From: Deltaproteobacteria bacterium
Lineage (GTDB): Bacteria > Desulfobacterota > Desulfobaccia > Desulfobaccales > 0-14-0-80-60-11
Assembly (NCBI GenBank): GCA_016874915.1
Contig: VGSW01000020.1
Coordinates: forward strand, 1-34,983
Length of the DNA stretch: 34,983 nt
Direction of reading: 5' to 3'
Made by a program: the position numbers and the translations under genes. The notes under the pieces were generated by a model. That model was not told the origin of the DNA. It ran no database searches and saw only the letters and a program-made list of their open reading frames with translations. The stretch's first letter is position 1, and every line of letters begins with the position of its first letter. Positions 24,655 to 32,128 of this stretch are shown piece by piece.

Positions 24655-25224
24655 TTATCCCAGGATAATATCCTCCAGCTTCCGCTTGGGCACGTGATGG
24701 ACGCCCTGGGCGTCCCGCCAGTATTTGATGTCGCCGTCGGGGCCGACTTCTTCCAGGACCACTTCCTCTTTTGGCCGGCCCAGGGCCAGGACCAGGAGAA
24801 TGTCGTATTTCTCCGGGATGGTCAGCAGTTCCCGCAGACGGTCCCGCTGAATGGAGCCCACCATACAGCCCCCCAGGCCCTGTTCCCGGGCGCCCAGGAG
24901 GATGCTCTGGGCCGCGATGCCGGGGTCCACGCCGAAATTTTGGGCAATTCCCTTGTCTCCCAGGATAACGATGTACGCCCCGGGCCGTTCTCCCGCGGCC
25001 GGCCCCGGCCAGTCCTTGAGATAGCCGGCCCAGGCCAGGCAGGAGAAGACCTGCTCATTTCTATCCGGCTCGTGGAACAGCAGGTATTTGAGTGGCTGGA
25101 GGTTGGCCGCGGAGGCCGACAGCCGGGCCAAATTGACCAGCCATTTCAAAGTCTCGGGGGAAACGGTTTCTTCCTGGTAAAACCGGCGAAAGCTGCGGTT
25201 TTTCTTGACCAGATCTTCAATCAC
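24655..25224 (-). CDS. nitroreductase family protein
   Basis: FMN-dependent NAD(P)H oxidoreductase fold, 189 residues. Typical features are the N-terminal KKNRSFRRF (the R-S-x-R FMN phosphate site), ARLSASAANLQPLKYLLF, FGVDPGIAAQSILLGAREQGLGGCMVGSI (dimer/FMN segment) and LVLALGRPKEE. The substrate cannot be predicted. The start is GTG at 25224 with GGGAGG 5-6 bp upstream. The left arm of a dispersed inverted repeat begins only 17 bp upstream. The C-N hydrolase gene is upstream on the same strand. Confidence 0.88.
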   Translation of the reverse strand: MIEDLVKKNRSFRRFYQEETVSPETLKWLVNLARLSASAANLQPLKYLLFHEPDRNEQVFSCLAWAGYLKDWPGPAAGERPGAYIVILGDKGIAQNFGVDPGIAAQSILLGAREQGLGGCMVGSIQRDRLRELLTIPEKYDILLVLALGRPKEEVVLEEVGPDGDIKYWRDAQGVHHVPKRKLEDIILG

Positions 25225-25240
25225 GACGGCCTCCCGTATT

Positions 25241-25410
25241 TTTTAAACCGCCGATGAACGCCGATGTACGCAGATATGGGAAACAGGTTTCAGGTTGCAG
25301 GTTTCAGGTTATGGTGGTAGGAGATGCGCGCCCATTGGCTAATCAAGGGCAGGCTATTAGTAATTATCAAAATATAATCTGTGTTTATCTGCGTTCATCG
25401 GCGGTTAAAT
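25241..25410. repeat. inverted-repeat element with an internal heptamer array
   Basis: The left arm (25241-25276, with AAACCGCCGATGAACGCCGA) and right arm (25375-25410, with GCGTTCATCGGCGGTTAAAT) are imperfect inverted repeats of about 35 bp. The CAGGTTT heptamers lie between them. It fills almost the whole gap between two genes. A single related arm is at 19285-19314. Confidence 0.65.
25284..25311. repeat. heptamer repeat, CAGGTTN x4
   Basis: Units CAGGTTT, CAGGTTG, CAGGTTT and CAGGTTA, lying inside the inverted-repeat element. Confidence 0.8.
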
Positions 25411-25418
25411 ATTATCTG

Positions 25419-26225
25419 TCAACACATCCCGAAACGCTCCCAAATCCAAGGGCGGCAGCGGCGCACGCCGGCCAGGTCAAGGTTGACGGAGAAGATGGCC
25501 TCCTCGTCGCCGGCTTCCAGGATGGTCCAGGGAGCCAGATCGTCCCAGGTCCGGATAAGCGCGGCCAGTTCCTTCTCGTCCGGCGGGGCCGGCGGCTGGA
25601 GGGCAAAGGAGCCGCCCTCCTGCATGAGGTATTGCCGCCCGGCGATTTCCGCCAAAAATCCGGCAGTGTTCACCCCCACCACCGGGAGGTAATGGTCGAA
25701 GGACCTGACCAAGGCCCCGTTTTTCCAATGCCCCCGGAGGATGGGAAAGATACTGGGGTTGATGATGAGGTCCGCGCCCTGGGCGGAGAGTTGGCGGGCC
25801 GCCTCCGGCTGGCCCCAGAAGTCGATGCACACTGCCAGCCCCAGGCGGCCGAAGTCGGTGTCCAAGGCCTGCCAGCCCTGGCCGGGGGTAACCCCAAAGC
25901 CCCGCACCTCCAGGGCTCCCAGAGTGACCTTGCGTTGGCGGCCCGCCAGGTAGCCCTGCCGGTCAAACAAAGTGGTGGTGTTGTAGCGCCCCTCGGACGC
26001 GTCTTCCACCAAGCCGGCCGCGATGTAGGCCCGGAGTTCCCGGGCTGCCCGGGCCAGCTCGGCCTCCCCGGAAAAAGGAAAATATTCCGGGAAGCAGATG
26101 AGGTCGGCCCCTTGGTCCTGGCAGCGCTCCAGCAGCCTGAGGGCCAGATCCAGGTTTTCCGGGCTTTCCAGCCGGGCGGCGGGCCGGGGTTGGATGATGA
26201 AGACTTTGAGCAAAATGGTGGTCAA
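25419..26225 (-). CDS. carbon-nitrogen hydrolase (nitrilase superfamily)
   Basis: A 268-residue amidase of the nitrilase superfamily, which hydrolyses amide or nitrile C-N bonds. The catalytic triad is visible: E47 in CFPEYFP, K99 in RQRKVTLG and C133 in GLAVCIDFWG. Flanking motifs are LIINPSIFPI and VVGVNTAGF. The substrate is unknown. The annotated start is TTG at 26225; the first recognisable strand is LLKVFIIQPRP, so a slightly later start is possible and no clear ribosome site helps. Same strand as the nitroreductase gene, separated only by the inverted-repeat element. Confidence 0.85.
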   Translation of the reverse strand: MTTILLKVFIIQPRPAARLESPENLDLALRLLERCQDQGADLICFPEYFPFSGEAELARAARELRAYIAAGLVEDASEGRYNTTTLFDRQGYLAGRQRKVTLGALEVRGFGVTPGQGWQALDTDFGRLGLAVCIDFWGQPEAARQLSAQGADLIINPSIFPILRGHWKNGALVRSFDHYLPVVGVNTAGFLAEIAGRQYLMQEGGSFALQPPAPPDEKELAALIRTWDDLAPWTILEAGDEEAIFSVNLDLAGVRRCRPWIWERFGMC

Positions 26226-26234
26226 CTGCTTGGG

Positions 26235-26636
26235 CTAGGAAGCAATTCTGAGCAAGGACTTTACGTCGTTGATAAAGTCTTGAGCACGATTAAGCCAATA
26301 TTCTACCATCGGGCGTTCAAAAAAAACCAACTCAAAATAATCTCCACGCTGGCGGGCTTCAAACAACTCGTCAAATAGTTTGCCATGTTCCCGGGAGACC
26401 TTATCCGTTTTAACCAGATTCTGGTGAAAAGCAGCCCTAAGCCCTGAGTGCTTCTTGAAATGCAAGTTTTCCTGAAGCAAAACCGCGGTTATCATATAAA
26501 AACAGGCGTAATAGATCCGATTGACTGAGAAGGAAAGACGCCCAGCTTTCAATTCATCTCCGGCAGCCTCAAGTGATTCCTGAGATTTTATAATCCAGTA
26601 ACTGATAATGGTATTCAACCGCTCAGCATCCTTCAT
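26235..26636 (-). CDS. HEPN-domain toxin of a HEPN/MNT pair
   Basis: A 133-residue all-helical HEPN protein: WIIKSQESLEAAGDELKAGR, SVNRIYYACFYMITAVLL, HSGLRAAFHQNLVKT, LFDELFEARQRGDYFEL. This is the common form paired with minimal nucleotidyltransferases; the HEPN partner is usually an RNase-like toxin. The ARQRGDYFEL segment takes the usual motif position but lacks the R-x4-H-x-Y of HepT, so the activity is uncertain. It overlaps the nucleotidyltransferase gene by 4 bp and follows it, the standard order for this family. Confidence 0.8.
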   Translation of the reverse strand: MKDAERLNTIISYWIIKSQESLEAAGDELKAGRLSFSVNRIYYACFYMITAVLLQENLHFKKHSGLRAAFHQNLVKTDKVSREHGKLFDELFEARQRGDYFELVFFERPMVEYWLNRAQDFINDVKSLLRIAS

Positions 26637-26983
26637 AAGGGGATGCCTTCCTTGTCAATTTCAACATGGATGGGAAGCGCGGCCAATAGGCCGTTTTCCC
26701 AATCATCTCTTGATACTATCAGCACACTGATATTGCTGCCGTAAACCAGATTTATTTCAAATGCCAGATGGATGATACAACGTCTTAAATCCTCTGAGAC
26801 TGCAATGGGTAATTCGACAAGGAGGTCCAGGTCAGATTCTTCTTCCCCGGTTCCAGTGGCCTTAGAACCGAAGAGAATAAATCCGGCTCCCGGTACAATC
26901 TTTCTTACCTCGTCCATCAGCAGGGATAAAGCCTTGTTCTCTTGAGGGGAGAGCCTTAGTTTTGCAAGTTTGCCGGGATTCAT
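26633..26983 (-). CDS. minimal nucleotidyltransferase antitoxin (MNT)
   Basis: A 116-residue nucleotidyltransferase with the signature G39-S40-x10-D51-x-D53 (LFGSKATGTGEEESDLDLLV), the polymerase-beta fold active site. In characterised pairs such enzymes silence the HEPN partner by adenylylating it. The C-terminal part (HLAFEINLVYGSNISVLIVSRDDW) is typical. It is translationally coupled to the downstream HEPN gene by a 4-bp overlap. The upstream 180 bp are AT-rich and may hold the promoter, but no clear boxes were identified. Confidence 0.85.
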   Translation of the reverse strand: MNPGKLAKLRLSPQENKALSLLMDEVRKIVPGAGFILFGSKATGTGEEESDLDLLVELPIAVSEDLRRCIIHLAFEINLVYGSNISVLIVSRDDWENGLLAALPIHVEIDKEGIPL

Positions 26984-27162
26984 TATTAGATTAAAGATAT
27001 TATGAGATATTTATATGTCCGAGGCTGCCTGCTTGCCTCTGTCAAATGTTAATCATTTTTACCCTAAAATAAGGCGCTCATGAAGAGCAAATTTTAAAAA
27101 ATTGAAATATATTAAAATTCCTGGGCTAAGATAGAAGTCTTAGGCGTCAAGGAGGTTCGTTC

Positions 27163-27735
27163 GTGCTTTTTTCGGGATTCGCCCAGTGGATCGCGGCCAA
27201 TCTGGACCTGGTCTTTCCATTATTGATCAGCGTGGTCATTGCCGTGGGCGACCTGAAAACCCGGCGCATTCCCAATTACCTCACCCTGGGCGCGGCCCTG
27301 GCGGGCCTGGGCTTCCAATTGGGCTTTCATGGCTGGCCTGGCCTTTGGCAGGGGGTCCTGGGGTTGCTCCTGGGCTTCTTCCTTTTGATCCTGCCTTACC
27401 TGAAGGGCGGCATGGGGGCCGGCGACGTTAAGGCCCTGGCGGCCCTGGGAGCCTGGCTCGGCCCGGCCCGCACCTTTTCCCTGTTTATCTACATGGCCAT
27501 TGCCGGGGGGGTGATCATTCTGGGTTTCCTGGTGTGGCGGGGGCTTCTGTGGGTCAAGCTCCGGGAGGGCTGGGCCGCGTTGTTGAACTGGGTCCTGTCC
27601 CGTCCCCACGGCGCCGGGCCGCCCCCCTCGCCCACCCCAGGGACTCCGGGGGTTCCCTACGGCGCGGCCATGGCCCTGGGCATGGCTTTTCTGTGTTGGT
27701 GGGGACCATTGGCCCTTTTCCGAACCGGACCTTAG
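27163..27735 (+). CDS. A24 family prepilin peptidase (CpaA/TadV-like)
   Basis: Inner-membrane aspartic protease that cleaves the leader of type IV or Flp prepilins. At 190 residues it is the short form without the methylase domain. The two catalytic aspartates are in AVGDLKTRRIPN (D30) and GGMGAGDVK (D88), and about six hydrophobic segments are visible. A Pro/Gly-rich loop (SRPHGAGPPPSPTPGTPG) before the last membrane helix is unusual and may be lineage-specific. Start is GTG with AAGGAGG 8 bp upstream. It is convergent with the TadG-like gene, pointing to a Tad/Flp pilus function, although no other tad genes are present here. Confidence 0.88.
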   Translation: MLFSGFAQWIAANLDLVFPLLISVVIAVGDLKTRRIPNYLTLGAALAGLGFQLGFHGWPGLWQGVLGLLLGFFLLILPYLKGGMGAGDVKALAALGAWLGPARTFSLFIYMAIAGGVIILGFLVWRGLLWVKLREGWAALLNWVLSRPHGAGPPPSPTPGTPGVPYGAAMALGMAFLCWWGPLALFRTGP

Positions 27736-27826
27736 CTAAAAGCACCGTGTCGAGGGAGGCGCCAACCGCATCTACAGGACTACCACGGTACTACCGCAGC
27801 ATTTCTCAAAATCCATCCTCTCGCCT

Positions 27827-28885
27827 TTAATCCGACAAGGATAATCGGGTCGCGCTAAGCAAGCCGAAGTCGTTGGCGCCCCCGGGTTGGGAAGACGCTG
27901 CCGAGACTTCCCAAAGTTGCAGGGCCAGGCCCCTGACATAACGGTGGCCAGTAGTGCTCACTCCGGTGATCTGAAAAGCCGTGAACCCCAGCACCGGAAC
28001 GTCCTGGTTGAATTTCACCGTTTCCACCACCGGCATCAATACCGTTTTCCCCATGTAATTATCCCGAATGATGTTTAAGGGCGCTGACCATGCGCCGTTT
28101 GCCAGTCGCACCCGATCATCCACTTCAATATCCGGAACCATGCTGGGATTATTGAGATAATACTGCATTAAAGCAGAAGTTGGGTTGGTAGGCGCCTTGG
28201 CGTACCATCCCCCGTTGCCGGGGGGGTCCGGCGCTAAATAGATGTAAGTTACCGCAGGAGCCGTCTTGACACTGGATCTATTCAGAACCATGGCGAAACT
28301 GGCGCCCTCCTCCAGCCTACCCACAAAATCCATGCTGGCCAGGGCAGCAGCCGTGAGAGTACGGGGCCCGTAGCCAAATACGCCCATGAAGAGGAGGGAA
28401 ATGTTCGACTTTGCGGCCCGGATGGTCACCGCGTTGGTGTAATTGCCGGAACTGGAAGAGCAACCCGGGGTGAAGGTCCGGGTGGACCAATTCCAGTGGC
28501 CGTAAGGCGCAGCGTATTCGGGAGGAGTGGAAACCGTGGGCGGGGATCCATCCGCGAGGTTGGCTTGGGCTATCTCCCAGGCCTTGCTTTGGGCCGCGGC
28601 GCATTGGGGCGGGGACGTCACCCTGGGAAAGAATAACGCCCGGGCTCCGGCCATGGCTCCGGCATCGGCTGCTCTTTGCAACTCGGTTTTGACGATGTAC
28701 ATATAGCCCAGATCCAGGGCCAGACCGGCCATCCCCAGAATCATGGTCAAGGATACGGCGGTGACAACGATCAATACCCCGGACTGGTCTATTATCCGGC
28801 TTTTCCGCGTTTGCACCGACGCGTTCCTGAAGGGACTCCAGCCCAAGATAAGTTTTCTCAACCAGTGAACATGAGACTGTTGCAA
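27827..28885 (-). CDS. TadG-like pilus assembly protein
   Basis: A 352-residue protein. One membrane helix (about residues 36-60) is followed by LDLGYMYIVKTELQRAADAGAMAGARAL, the signature of the TadG-like N-terminal region in which a pseudopilin-type helix anchors a periplasmic body. The remaining 260 residues are secreted-type sequence with few recognisable motifs. The role is likely in Flp pilus or envelope secretion. The frame opens with TTG at 28885; the true start could be later and no ribosome site decides it. It is convergent with the prepilin peptidase gene. Confidence 0.75.
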   Translation of the reverse strand: MQQSHVHWLRKLILGWSPFRNASVQTRKSRIIDQSGVLIVVTAVSLTMILGMAGLALDLGYMYIVKTELQRAADAGAMAGARALFFPRVTSPPQCAAAQSKAWEIAQANLADGSPPTVSTPPEYAAPYGHWNWSTRTFTPGCSSSSGNYTNAVTIRAAKSNISLLFMGVFGYGPRTLTAAALASMDFVGRLEEGASFAMVLNRSSVKTAPAVTYIYLAPDPPGNGGWYAKAPTNPTSALMQYYLNNPSMVPDIEVDDRVRLANGAWSAPLNIIRDNYMGKTVLMPVVETVKFNQDVPVLGFTAFQITGVSTTGHRYVRGLALQLWEVSAASSQPGGANDFGLLSATRLSLSD

Positions 28886-29256
28886 TTACCCGAATAATCC
28901 CAAATTGTCACCCTGAGTGAAGCGAAAGGACCGGAGACCGAAGACGGGAGACCGGGTTTTTTCCCCGTCCCCAGGTCTTAGATTCTTCGCCACCCGGCTA
29001 TTCCAACTTGGCGCACTTCTGCAACAACCTCAGATTAAAGCCGCTTCCGGAATTATCAAGAGGCGGCATGAGTATAAACCCCCACCCGGCAAAATTTAAC
29101 TTATCTATCGGCTCCCAATTAATTTTCCTAAAATCTCTTTGGGGACAATGAAAAAGAGGACGAGAATTTGGTTCCCGGCCCTCTAAGAAAGTTTTTATTT
29201 TAAGGAGCCTCTTGCAAAAGTCCATTTTAAGAGGCGTAGTTTTCATTGGTTCGGAG

Positions 29257-29271
29257 TGAGCCAGTGGCTCA
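29257..29271. repeat. small palindrome TGAGCC-N3-GGCTCA, second copy
   Basis: Same arms as 2858-2872, with the flanking bases resembling that copy in reverse complement. Confidence 0.5.
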
Positions 29272-29477
29272 TGGGGGACTGTCTTAAAAAGTTCCCAATT
29301 GCCGGTTCCGTGTAGTCAGAAAATAAACCGGCGCACCGAACGACTCAATTCTCGTTCCCAAGCTGTGCTGGGGAACGCACTTGCCGCCAAGCTTGGCTTG
29401 GCCAAAAACCTTTTCATAATTTTAAGTTACGGTTGAGCCCAGCCTCATGAGCGAATGTTTCGGAAAATCTTTATTTA

Positions 29478-29502
29478 GGGGGCGCGGCACGCCCCCTAAT
29501 CA
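29478..29502. terminator. strong hairpin after the Clp1-like gene
   Basis: Perfect 10-bp stem TTAGGGGGCG / CGCCCCCTAA with a 5-base loop, about 20 bp beyond the stop codon at 29523. No T run follows on the minus strand, so termination is likely but not typical. Confidence 0.5.
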
Positions 29503-29522
29503 GTGGAACCATAATTATGAAA

Positions 29523-30677
29523 TCATGTCTCAAGCATCTCCCGGCCTTCCAGGGTGAGCTTCATTTTTCCCAATTTGATGAAGCGGGTCTGGGAGACTAT
29601 CTCAGGGGGCAGGGGCGTCCACAGGGCCAGAGCCTGGGGGTGCCAGGGGCCGGGAAGGATGATCCCCAAGGCCAGGGTGCGGTGGGCGGCGTCCAGCAGC
29701 CCCACCAGCCGCAGGTGCAGCCCGCTCCAGGAAATCCAGCGGACCGCTTCGCCTTCCGCACCGGCCGGGAGCGCAAGGCGGTGTGGCTCCGGCGGCGGCT
29801 CTTTTAGGAGCACGACCAACCGGCGGTCCTGGCGCTCCCCATAGAGGGCCGGGACGCCCAGGTGGCGGCTCCAATGGGCCAGTTCCGCCTCCTCCAGGGG
29901 GTCGCCCAGGCCCCAGGGCTGGCCCTGCCAAACCAATCTGGCCCAGGGAAAGGTGAGGCGGCGGGCCTTTTGAAAATAGCGATGGAAGCGCTCTTCCCGG
30001 TAGCGCCGCCGCTCCTCGGGGCTGCGGCGGAGTATGCGCGAGGAGACAGGCAGTCGGAGGAGGGTATTCGGTTTTCGGTTTTCGGTTTTCGGTGGAGCAG
30101 TTTCGCCGGCCTCTTTCCCCACCAGGCTCCGCAGGAGGGGGGTCAGTTCCCCTTCCCGTTCCAGGGCCAAAATAAGGGAAGGCTGGAGGAGTTCCACCTG
30201 GGCCTTTTTCAGGCGCCAGGCCCCGGGGCCGGCCACCAGGCCGCTGGTGTTGACCACCACATGGCGCACCCCTTGACGGGCCGCATCATCCACCAACACC
30301 CGGCAGCCCACGGACACTTCCAGGATGGCGCCCACCGGGGAGGTCTGCCCAATGAACCAGAGGCCGTGGGGGAACAGGCTGTCATCTCCGGGAAGGCGGG
30401 GGGGATAAAGACCCATCCCCAGGGCCGCCGGGGGGCCCAGGTGGGATTGGCCCAGGTCCAGGTCCACCAGGGCCGCGGGAAGCCCCGCGGTAAAGGCTCG
30501 GTACAGGAGATACCGGCTCAAGGTGCTTTTGCCGGTGTCCGGCGCCCCCAGGACCATGACCGGGCCGCCGGACGTCAGGAACTCCCTGGCCGCGGCCTCC
30601 CATTCCGGCAGGACCTCCATCCGGGCCAGAAAAGGGAAAAGGTTCAGCAGGTCGGGTTGGTCACTGCCGGAAGTCAT
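29523..30677 (-). CDS. Clp1/GRC3-type polynucleotide 5'-hydroxyl-kinase-like P-loop protein
   Basis: A 384-residue P-loop protein. Walker A is GAPDTGKST (44-52), followed by LVDLDLGQSHLGPP (70-83), GQTSPVGAILEV and VVNTSGLVAGPG, the pattern of the Clp1/GRC3 RNA 5'-kinase family. Eukaryotic and archaeal members phosphorylate RNA 5' ends in tRNA or rRNA processing; bacterial ones are little characterised. The C-terminal half is family-specific. Residues PPKTENRKPNT come from an in-frame heptamer repeat at 30064-30091. The start at 30677 lies inside a dispersed GCAAAG-type repeat and lacks a ribosome site; an ATG at 30620 is an alternative. Confidence 0.78.
   Translation of the reverse strand: MTSGSDQPDLLNLFPFLARMEVLPEWEAAAREFLTSGGPVMVLGAPDTGKSTLSRYLLYRAFTAGLPAALVDLDLGQSHLGPPAALGMGLYPPRLPGDDSLFPHGLWFIGQTSPVGAILEVSVGCRVLVDDAARQGVRHVVVNTSGLVAGPGAWRLKKAQVELLQPSLILALEREGELTPLLRSLVGKEAGETAPPKTENRKPNTLLRLPVSSRILRRSPEERRRYREERFHRYFQKARRLTFPWARLVWQGQPWGLGDPLEEAELAHWSRHLGVPALYGERQDRRLVVLLKEPPPEPHRLALPAGAEGEAVRWISWSGLHLRLVGLLDAAHRTLALGIILPGPWHPQALALWTPLPPEIVSQTRFIKLGKMKLTLEGREMLET
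30064..30091. repeat. heptamer repeat inside a coding region, GTTTTCG x3 plus variant
   Basis: Four 7-bp units (GTATTCG, then three GTTTTCG) within the Clp1-like gene, translated as KTENRKPNT. The reading frame stays open across the array. Confidence 0.88.
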
Positions 30678-30984
30678 GTCTCACGCAAAGACACAAAGGT
30701 GCAAAGAAAAATTTCCCTGCCTTACACCAAGTTACCGTTAAAAAAGAGGGGCGGGGTCTCCCCGCCCGCGGCGCTGGGATCATCTTGGGTTTTATGGGGG
30801 TGAAGCCCCCGCCCTACACTTAAATTATTATTAGGGTTGGGTAGAGGAGTTTGAGATTTGGGTTCCCACAGGCTGTAAGCCTGTGCCACCGGCCCTGGCC
30901 CTCCCCACCGCGTTTCCTTTCAAACACTGCAAACGCACATTATCTTTTCAACCGAAAACCGAAAACTGAAAACAGAAAACTGTA
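30678..30984. other. intergenic region of dispersed repeats
   Basis: No gene seen. It contains a CACGCAAAGACACAAAGG repeat beside the Clp1-like start, a GGCGGGG / CCCCGCC hairpin (30750-30770), a CACAGGCTGTAAGCCTGTG palindrome (about 30866-30884) and a heptamer array (30952-30979). Confidence 0.55.
30952..30979. repeat. heptamer repeat, mixed CNGAAAA x4
   Basis: Units CCGAAAA, CCGAAAA, CTGAAAA and CAGAAAA, ending 5 bp from the stop codon of the MBL gene. It links the CC, CT and CA subtypes in one array. Confidence 0.85.
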
Positions 30985-31911
30985 TCACCCTCCCACAATC
31001 ATCACCCGGGTGCCCACACAGCTTACCATGAAGTTGTCGGGAAAGGCCGCGGCCAGCTTGGTCAAAGCCCGGAATCCGGTGCAATGGCCGGCCACGATGA
31101 GTTCCGGGTTGATTTCCTTGAGCCCGGCGATGGTGTTCCGGATGAGGTCGTCGCCCCCGGCGGTGAGGTGGAAGCCGCCGATGATGGCCGCCACCTGTCT
31201 GACCCCGGTGATTTTCTGGGCATATGTCACCATGTTGACGATGCCGGGGTGGCTGCAACCGCCCACGACGACCAGGCCCCGGCCTTCCACGTTCATCACC
31301 AGGGCCTGTTCGTCGCTGAAATGATCGTGTTCCTCCTTGCCCTCAATGATGCGTTTGGGTCCGGGGAGGGGCGTTTCATATGGGGTGGAGGCCTCCACGG
31401 TGCCGGTGAGCAGGGCCTGGTTCAGGACCAGTTCGGGCCCGGAATTTTCATGGAGCAGGGCTCCGGCGTTGAGCAGGTCCTGCCGGGGCAAAGTCCAGGG
31501 GCCGATGCGGCCCCGGGGGGTGATGAGCAGTTTGGGGTGGAAAGACTCTTGGTGAATATAAACCGGCAGCCCCGCGGTGCGCTGGCCCAGGAAGGACACC
31601 AGCCCCCCGTAGTGGTCCGGATGGCCGTGGCTTAGGACCACCGCGTCGATTTCATCCACCTGGTGCTCCAGAGCCTTCAAATTGTTAAACAGGGGCAGGG
31701 GGGAGTTGGCCGCGTCCATGAGAATCCGGGAAGACTGGCCGTTTCGGTGCAGGGTGATGAGATAGGCCAGGCCGTGGGCCGCGAGGAGAGGCTGTTTCAG
31801 GCGGCCGGGGACCACCCGTTCCACGATGCCGGGCCGGGAAGGCTCGAACACGTCAAAAAAGTTGTCCACCAGGATTTCCACGGTGACGGACTGCAGGGCC
31901 GGGAGCTGCAT
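30985..31911 (-). CDS. MBL-fold metallo-hydrolase
   Basis: A 308-residue metallo-beta-lactamase fold protein. The metal-binding motif SHGHPDHYGG is at 94-103, with later ligands in VVGGCSHPGIVNMV, GGFHLTAGG and VAGHCTGFRA. The N-terminus VTVEILVDNFFDVF and the HCTG end resemble the family annotated as 7,8-dihydropterin-6-yl-methyl-4-(beta-D-ribofuranosyl)aminobenzene 5'-phosphate synthase-related hydrolases; the true substrate is unknown. Start at 31911 is supported by AAGGAGG. It lies between two repeat-rich gaps. Confidence 0.85.
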   Translation of the reverse strand: MQLPALQSVTVEILVDNFFDVFEPSRPGIVERVVPGRLKQPLLAAHGLAYLITLHRNGQSSRILMDAANSPLPLFNNLKALEHQVDEIDAVVLSHGHPDHYGGLVSFLGQRTAGLPVYIHQESFHPKLLITPRGRIGPWTLPRQDLLNAGALLHENSGPELVLNQALLTGTVEASTPYETPLPGPKRIIEGKEEHDHFSDEQALVMNVEGRGLVVVGGCSHPGIVNMVTYAQKITGVRQVAAIIGGFHLTAGGDDLIRNTIAGLKEINPELIVAGHCTGFRALTKLAAAFPDNFMVSCVGTRVMIVGG

Positions 31912-31928
31912 GGGGCCTCCTTGTTAAA

Positions 31929-31948
31929 AGTGAGCAGTGAGCAGTTGG
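31929..31948. repeat. heptamer repeat, CAGTGAG type
   Basis: AGTGAG, CAGTGAG and CAGTTGG units about 18 bp upstream of the MBL gene start, like 19142-19162. Confidence 0.65.
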
Positions 31949-31971
31949 CTGGTTGCAGTTAAAGTTCTTTC

Positions 31972-32110
31972 CTTATGAGCCTATTGCAAAATTATCCGGC
32001 TTTAATGTAGCCGCAGGCTTCAGCCGGCGCCGGCTGGAAAGTCTGGGCCACCAGATTTTTTGGGAAGCAATTTGATAAAATTTCAATCTAAAGAATTTTG
32101 CAAAAGAGCA
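31972..32110. repeat. short inverted-repeat element with GAGCCTATTGCAAAA ends
   Basis: GAGCCTATTGCAAAA (31976-31990) and a reverse-complement-like TTTTGCAAAAGAGC (about 32095-32108) bracket about 105 bp containing the perfect 16-bp palindrome CAGCCGGCGCCGGCTG (32021-32036). The same end motif occurs singly at 29211-29225. Confidence 0.5.
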
Positions 32111-32128
32111 TTACTTTAAAAACTCAAA

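Larger units (their letters stand above)
28886..29522. other. 637-bp intergenic region made of dispersed repeats
   Basis: No convincing gene; an 82-codon frame on the minus strand (28998-29246) shows no family features. It holds a split copy of the TCATTCTGAG...GAATCT palindromic repeat (28906-28930 and 28979-28993), a GAGCCTCTTGCAAAA motif (29211-29225), the palindrome at 29257-29271, a CTCGTTCCCAAGCTGTG / GGGGAACGC repeat (29350-29380) and a GC-rich hairpin (29478-29502). Confidence 0.55.

Noticed and set aside
28998-29246. 82-codon minus-strand frame in the repeat-rich gap
   Set aside because: Begins in a dispersed GCAAAAG-type repeat and shows no family features.
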